Positions 60,189 to 64,000 of a stretch of DNA of 64,000 bases are shown piece by piece. The notes below the pieces were generated by a model that ran no database searches, was not told where the DNA came from, and was given only the letters and a program-made list of their open reading frames with translations. Numbering within the stretch: the first letter of the stretch is position 1; each line of letters starts with the position of its first letter. Origin of the DNA: Rhodococcus sp. 4CII (GTDB lineage Bacteria; Actinomycetota; Actinomycetes; Mycobacteriales; Mycobacteriaceae); assembly GCF_014256275.1 (NCBI RefSeq), contig NZ_JACCFE010000002.1, positions 7,007,501 through 7,071,500 of the forward strand, written 5' to 3'. The position numbers and the translations under genes were made by a program.

Positions 60189-60872
60189 ATGATCGTCAAC
60201 CGTAAGAACGGTGTGCGTCTGGCCGCGGTCGGGGCCGCTGCTGCCGCGACCATGGGCTTCTTTTCCGTCGGTGCGGCGAACGCCGACACGTTCATTCCGC
60301 TGCCCGGTGGCAGCATCACGCAGACCCTCGCGGACGGCACCGTGGTGACGGTGAACCTGACCGGCGAGAGTGCGAACATTTCGCCGTCGATGGGGGCGAC
60401 GCCGTTGCACCGCAACGTGTGGGTCTCCGGCAAGGCCGCCGTCGAGCTGCAGGGTGACGGTGTGCAGAGCGCGTACATCTATCCCGGCTACCTGCTGGCC
60501 TGCCAGGTCGACTTCGGTGCCGAGGCGGGCGCCGAGGGTGGGGCGGCGATGTCGTGGGCGGACATCGCGACCGGGTCGGTCGGGAATCCACTTGCCGGGG
60601 GGACAAGTGGCGGAATCACTCTCGGCCCCGGCCAGGCGATTCCGGTCGACATCCTGGACCAGGAATACGCCGACCCCTACGGTGGGGAGGCGCATTGGGG
60701 TGGCAACTACGTCGAGGGACCCACCGGTTCGGTCTCGTGGAGCGACTCCACCCTCGGCGTGAGCGGGTGCGCCGGCTACGCCCAGGCCCGGGCCTTCGTC
60801 AACGTCGAGGTCGAGACCGAGAACGTCACGAGCACCGTCACGCTGTGGGGCCAGCCCTTCAGCATCGGCTAA
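60189..60872 (+). CDS. MspA-family outer-membrane porin (tandem copy)
   Basis: A 227-residue porin with signal peptide AAVGAAAAATMGFFSVGAAN (cleavage before DTFIPLPGGS). ESANISPSMGATPLHRNVWV and YPGYLLACQVDFGAEAGAEG match the family more closely than the first copy does. The C-terminus is STVTLWGQPFSIG. The two genes have equal lengths, the same signal layout and the same end, and so arose by duplication, but the middle parts differ markedly. They may form mixed or separate channels with different selectivity. Confidence 0.92.
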   Translation: MIVNRKNGVRLAAVGAAAAATMGFFSVGAANADTFIPLPGGSITQTLADGTVVTVNLTGESANISPSMGATPLHRNVWVSGKAAVELQGDGVQSAYIYPGYLLACQVDFGAEAGAEGGAAMSWADIATGSVGNPLAGGTSGGITLGPGQAIPVDILDQEYADPYGGEAHWGGNYVEGPTGSVSWSDSTLGVSGCAGYAQARAFVNVEVETENVTSTVTLWGQPFSIG

Positions 60873-60913
60873 GGGCAGTTCGACAACTTCACGTGTCCGC
60901 GGTAACGGATCCA

Positions 60914-60957
60914 GTGCCGACGCAGAGTCGCCTGCTTTTAAGGCTGTGCGTCGGCAC
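60914..60957. terminator. Bidirectional terminator-like hairpin after the porins
   Basis: GTGCCGACGCA (60914-60924) pairs with TGCGTCGGCAC (60947-60957). Inside, GCCT and AGGC can pair around a CTTTTA loop. It lies between convergent genes, the second porin and the large kinase-LuxR regulator. No long T-run follows, so it would be a GC-strong, U-poor terminator. Confidence 0.65.
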
Positions 60958-60987
60958 CTGTCTGGTGTGCCCTGCTGTCCACGGGCT

Positions 60988-63900
60988 CTACGACGGTCGT
61001 CGGCCTTCGGCGATCCAGGCCGCGACCTGCGCGCGTGAGGTGAATCCGAGTTTGGTGAGGATGTGTTCTACGTGTCCTTGTGCCGTGCGCTGGGAGATGA
61101 CGAGACGGGCCGCAATGGCCTTGTTGGTCAGGCCTTCGGCAATCAGCTCTGCGACCTGCTGCTCGCGTTTGGTCAGGTGGACTGAACCCGGGGCTGTCGG
61201 GGTCGGTGCCGGAGGGGCCTCACCGAGTGCGTAGGAGACGGCGGCGGCGAGATCCATGGCCCTGCCGCGTTGCCGGGCCGCGTCGAAGGCGGGCGCAGTG
61301 AGCATCCGGCGGACAGTCCGTTCGCATTCCTCGTGATACACGAGTAGGTCGGGAACGAACACCGAAGGACTCCCGGCGACGCGACCGAGCGCCTCCGCTG
61401 CCCCCATCAGCGTGCCGGCACGCACCGGGTCACGGCCTCCGGCGATCCACGCGAACACCTCGACGCAATTCGCGCAGCCGACCGGGTCGTCGACGAGTCG
61501 CCCAAGCCGTAATCCGTCCTCGAGCAGTGCAAGTGCGCGACTGTGGGCATCCAGTCCGAATTGGGCGACTGCCATTGCCCACAACGCGTAGGACCGGTAG
61601 ATGGACTCTCCCTGAGTTTCTGTGATCGCGAGAACTTCCTCGTGACATTCGAGCGCCCGGCGGGGTGCGGTGTCGAGCTGGTAGGCCAACCCGAGGAGAG
61701 TGAGACACTCGATCCTGACCGCGAGTTCGTTCTCCGCGTGACGGAATACGATCAGTGCCCGCTCGAAACAGGACGTCGCTCGTGTGAGGTCGCCGGTGAA
61801 CAATCCGGCGATTCCGTCCGCGTGGTCGGCGATCGCACGCGCTGTCGGGTCGGCGCACTGCTCGGCGAGGGTGCGTGCCTGCTCGGCGAGCGCGGCACCT
61901 CTCTCATGATCACGCTGTTGTTCGGCCATGAGACAGTCGGCGTACAGCGCTCGGATGTAGGCGGTGGTCGGCCGTTCGGCAGGTCGGGAGAGAAAGTCGT
62001 CGAGCCAGCGCCTGGCCTCGCTGAGTAGGCCGCGTGTCGCCCAGAATTGCACCAAGGGGGTGACGATCTGCAGCCCGGCTTCGGTATTGCCCTCGGCGAG
62101 GCAGAAGTCCATCGCGTCTCGAAAGTTCGGCTGCTCAATGCGCAGTCGCGCGATCCAGTCGAGTTGTCGGGGGCCGATGAACTCGTTCTCGGCGGTGAGG
62201 GCCAGCTGTCGAAACCACTCGAGGTGTCGGCGCCGCAGGACGTGGTGGTCGTCGCCTTCCCGTGCCTTCTCCCGGCCGTAGGCGCGCAGGGTCTCGAGCA
62301 GTCGGAATCGGACCGTGCCGCTGTGGTCTTCGCGGATCAGGATCGATTTGTCGACCAGGGATGCGACTGCGTCCAGTACATCTGCCGGCTCCATGTTCTC
62401 GCCGCACACGAATTCTGCGGCATCGAGCTCGAAGCTGCCGGTGAACAGCGACAATCGGGCCCACATGCGTTGTTCGAGCGGGGTGCAGAGGTCGTAGCTC
62501 CAGTCGACGCACAGCCGCAGTGTCTGCTGGCGTGACGGCGCCCCCCGGCTCCCGCGCGTCAACAGCGCATAACGGTCGGAGAGCCTGTTCAGGATCTGTT
62601 CTGGTGACATCGCGCGCAACCGCGCCGCCGCGAGTTCGATCGGCAGAGGCAACCCGTCCAGTCGGTGACAGATGCGGGCAACCGCGGTCTTGTTGGCATC
62701 GGTCAACGCGAACGTCGAGACCGCGGCGGTGGCGCGTTCGGTGAACAGTGACACGGCGTCGTAGCGGGGGAGGCCCTGCAATGCCGGCTCGTGGTCGGGG
62801 TCGGGGACGGTGAGCGGGGGCACGCGCAGCGTTGCCTCTCCGGTGGTCCCCAATGGTTCGCGGCTTGTCGCAAGGATGCGCAGGTCGGGGTTCTGCTGCA
62901 GCAGGATCGTGGCGAGATCGGCGACGGCGCCCACCACTTGCTCACAGTTGTCCAATACCAATAGCACTTCGCGTGACGACAGAAAGTCCAGCACCGCCTC
63001 GTGCAGCGACCGGTCGGGCTGGTCTCGCACGCCGAGCGTCGCGGCCATTACGTCGACGAGTCGCGACGAGGTGGGGACCTCGTCGAGTTCGACGAGCCAT
63101 GCGCCGTCGGCGAATTCGCGTTGGATGCTCGTCGCGACGCGCAGTGCGAGCCGGGTCTTCCCGACCCCGCCGATGCCGACGAGTGTGAGCAGTCGGGACG
63201 ACGCCAACAGGCTCTTGGCTTCCGCGATTTCGTGCCTGCGGCCCACGAAGCTGGACAGGTCCAGGGGGAGGTTCCCCCTCATCCGGTTCGAGGGGTTCGG
63301 AGGAAGCCGCCCACGCGGTGTCGATTCTGGTTCCGATGTGTCGAGTCCACGGCGACGTTGGATGTCGCGCAGGGCGTCACTCACGGCCAGGGCGGAGGGG
63401 TGCCGGTCCTCGGGGCGAACGGACATTGCCCGCTCGATGACGGCTGCCACGTCCTCGGGAATGCCGTGCTCACGCAAATCCGGTGCGGGTTCGGTTGTGA
63501 TGCGCATGAATTGGGCTACCAACTGTTCGCCGCTGCGTCGTTCGAACGCGGCGTGGCCGGTGAGCACGCAGAACAGGGTGGCCCCGAGTCCGTACACGTC
63601 GGAGGCGGGGCTCGGGGCGGCGCCGCCGAGCACCTCGGGTGCGGTGAACGCGGGCGAACCCGTGATGACGCCGGTTGCAGTCTGGAACCCGCCCGTGATG
63701 TGCGCGATGCCGAAATCCGTCAGCGCCGGTTCGCCGTAGTCGGTGAGGAGGACGTTGGCGGGTTTGACGTCACGGTGGATGATGCCCTGGCGATGCGTCG
63801 CTTCCAATGCGCCCGCCAGCTTCACTCCGAGCTGCAAGACGTCGTCCAGGGGCAACGGACCGTGCTGTCGGATGCGTGTGTCCAGGGAGCCCCGGGGGTG

Positions 63901-64000
63901 GTACGACATGACGATGTAAGGGGCGCCGCTGTCGGTGGCACCGACGTGGAGGACAGTGACGATGTTGGGGTGATCGGTGAGGCGACCCATCGCGCGCTGT
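60988..64000 (-). CDS. Ser/Thr kinase - NB-ARC/AAA ATPase - TPR - LuxR regulator, partial at window end
   Basis: At least 1000 residues; the true N-terminus (glycine loop and VAIK lysine of the kinase) lies beyond the window. The visible kinase lobe has IIHRDVKPANVLLTDYGEPA, then DFG as LTDFGIAH and APE as FTAPEVLG. An ATPase of the NB-ARC/STAND class follows (Walker A LVGIGGVGKTRLALRVATSI, Walker B EVLLVLDNCEQVVGAVADLA), then helical repeats of about 350 residues and a C-terminal LuxR HTH (LTKREQQVAELIAEGLTNKA, RLVISQRTAQGHVEHILTKL). It resembles PknK and other kinase-ATPase regulators; the HTH binds DNA when activated. It is convergent with the porins. Confidence 0.9.
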   Translation of the reverse strand, partial: QRAMGRLTDHPNIVTVLHVGATDSGAPYIVMSYHPRGSLDTRIRQHGPLPLDDVLQLGVKLAGALEATHRQGIIHRDVKPANVLLTDYGEPALTDFGIAHITGGFQTATGVITGSPAFTAPEVLGGAAPSPASDVYGLGATLFCVLTGHAAFERRSGEQLVAQFMRITTEPAPDLREHGIPEDVAAVIERAMSVRPEDRHPSALAVSDALRDIQRRRGLDTSEPESTPRGRLPPNPSNRMRGNLPLDLSSFVGRRHEIAEAKSLLASSRLLTLVGIGGVGKTRLALRVATSIQREFADGAWLVELDEVPTSSRLVDVMAATLGVRDQPDRSLHEAVLDFLSSREVLLVLDNCEQVVGAVADLATILLQQNPDLRILATSREPLGTTGEATLRVPPLTVPDPDHEPALQGLPRYDAVSLFTERATAAVSTFALTDANKTAVARICHRLDGLPLPIELAAARLRAMSPEQILNRLSDRYALLTRGSRGAPSRQQTLRLCVDWSYDLCTPLEQRMWARLSLFTGSFELDAAEFVCGENMEPADVLDAVASLVDKSILIREDHSGTVRFRLLETLRAYGREKAREGDDHHVLRRRHLEWFRQLALTAENEFIGPRQLDWIARLRIEQPNFRDAMDFCLAEGNTEAGLQIVTPLVQFWATRGLLSEARRWLDDFLSRPAERPTTAYIRALYADCLMAEQQRDHERGAALAEQARTLAEQCADPTARAIADHADGIAGLFTGDLTRATSCFERALIVFRHAENELAVRIECLTLLGLAYQLDTAPRRALECHEEVLAITETQGESIYRSYALWAMAVAQFGLDAHSRALALLEDGLRLGRLVDDPVGCANCVEVFAWIAGGRDPVRAGTLMGAAEALGRVAGSPSVFVPDLLVYHEECERTVRRMLTAPAFDAARQRGRAMDLAAAVSYALGEAPPAPTPTAPGSVHLTKREQQVAELIAEGLTNKAIAARLVISQRTAQGHVEHILTKLGFTSRAQVAAWIAEGRRPS

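Noticed and set aside
58378..60189. 603-codon open frame on the minus strand under the APC permease and porin
   Set aside because: It is antisense to an obvious membrane transporter and a porin with a signal peptide; its translation is Arg/His/Asp-rich.

Overview
The window is GC-rich actinobacterial chromosome. It most likely comes from a Rhodococcus or a close mycolic-acid-containing relative. The pointers are two MspA-type porins in tandem, a haemophore-related secreted protein, a PrrA/PrrB two-component pair, WhiB regulators, and a nitrilase cluster of the MSMEG_0565-0572 families. Genus assignment is inference from gene content; no rRNA or tRNA gene was found.

Layout. (1) 1-1191: no intact gene, only a possible lipase tail. 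(2) 1192-8656, minus strand: an eight-gene operon of the Nit1C type (NitB family, radical SAM, fused GNAT-AIR-synthase, nitrilase, MSMEG_0570 family, flavoprotein oxidoreductase, a second nitrilase homologue that has lost its catalytic cysteine, glycosyltransferase). (3) 9641-13175: a PadR/membrane-protein pair with a clear operator, then a divergent SDR and nitroreductase pair sharing direct repeats. (4) 13202-19670, minus strand: a gas vesicle operon (gvpA-F-G-O-J-L-S-K) led by two unusual proteins with charged tails, one carrying AT-hooks, plus hydrophobic-hairpin proteins. (5) 20072-23002: HelR-type RNA polymerase-recycling ATPase and a PPOX-class oxidoreductase, divergent, with a palindrome matching the rifamycin-associated element between them. 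(6) 23078-25439: a three-armed palindrome, two WhiB genes, two small genes and a GNAT. (7) 25990-31506: membrane proteins, a VWA protein, a degenerate PAP2, a dispanin-like protein and an orphan histidine kinase. (8) 31576-38995: PrrB/PrrA-like pair, haemophore-related protein, Tat-exported polysaccharide deacetylase, PhoU-like protein, DUF2127 protein, NfeD-like/flotillin pair. (9) 39177-45747: orphan peptide-binding lipoprotein, TetR/SGNH hydrolase pair and TetR/MFS pair, both with palindromic operators. (10) 46662-50343: HTH/PIN toxin-antitoxin-like pair, a tryptophan-rich micro-ORF, epoxide hydrolase. (11) 50375-57509: alcohol-oxidation operon (GMC oxidoreductase, aldehyde dehydrogenase, acyl-CoA ligase) opposite a PucR regulator, with a wrecked PucR paralogue beside it. 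(12) 57967-64000: APC permease, two porins, and a kinase-ATPase-TPR-LuxR regulator cut by the window end.

How parts work together. The nit genes overlap or abut and look like one transcription unit that makes or breaks down an unidentified nitrogen compound. The gvp genes are also tightly overlapped and have a candidate SigB/SigF-type promoter. The GMC, aldehyde dehydrogenase and ligase genes form a logical alcohol to aldehyde to acid to acyl-CoA route. Stress themes recur (rifamycin response, WhiB, gas vesicles, flotillin, PrrAB).
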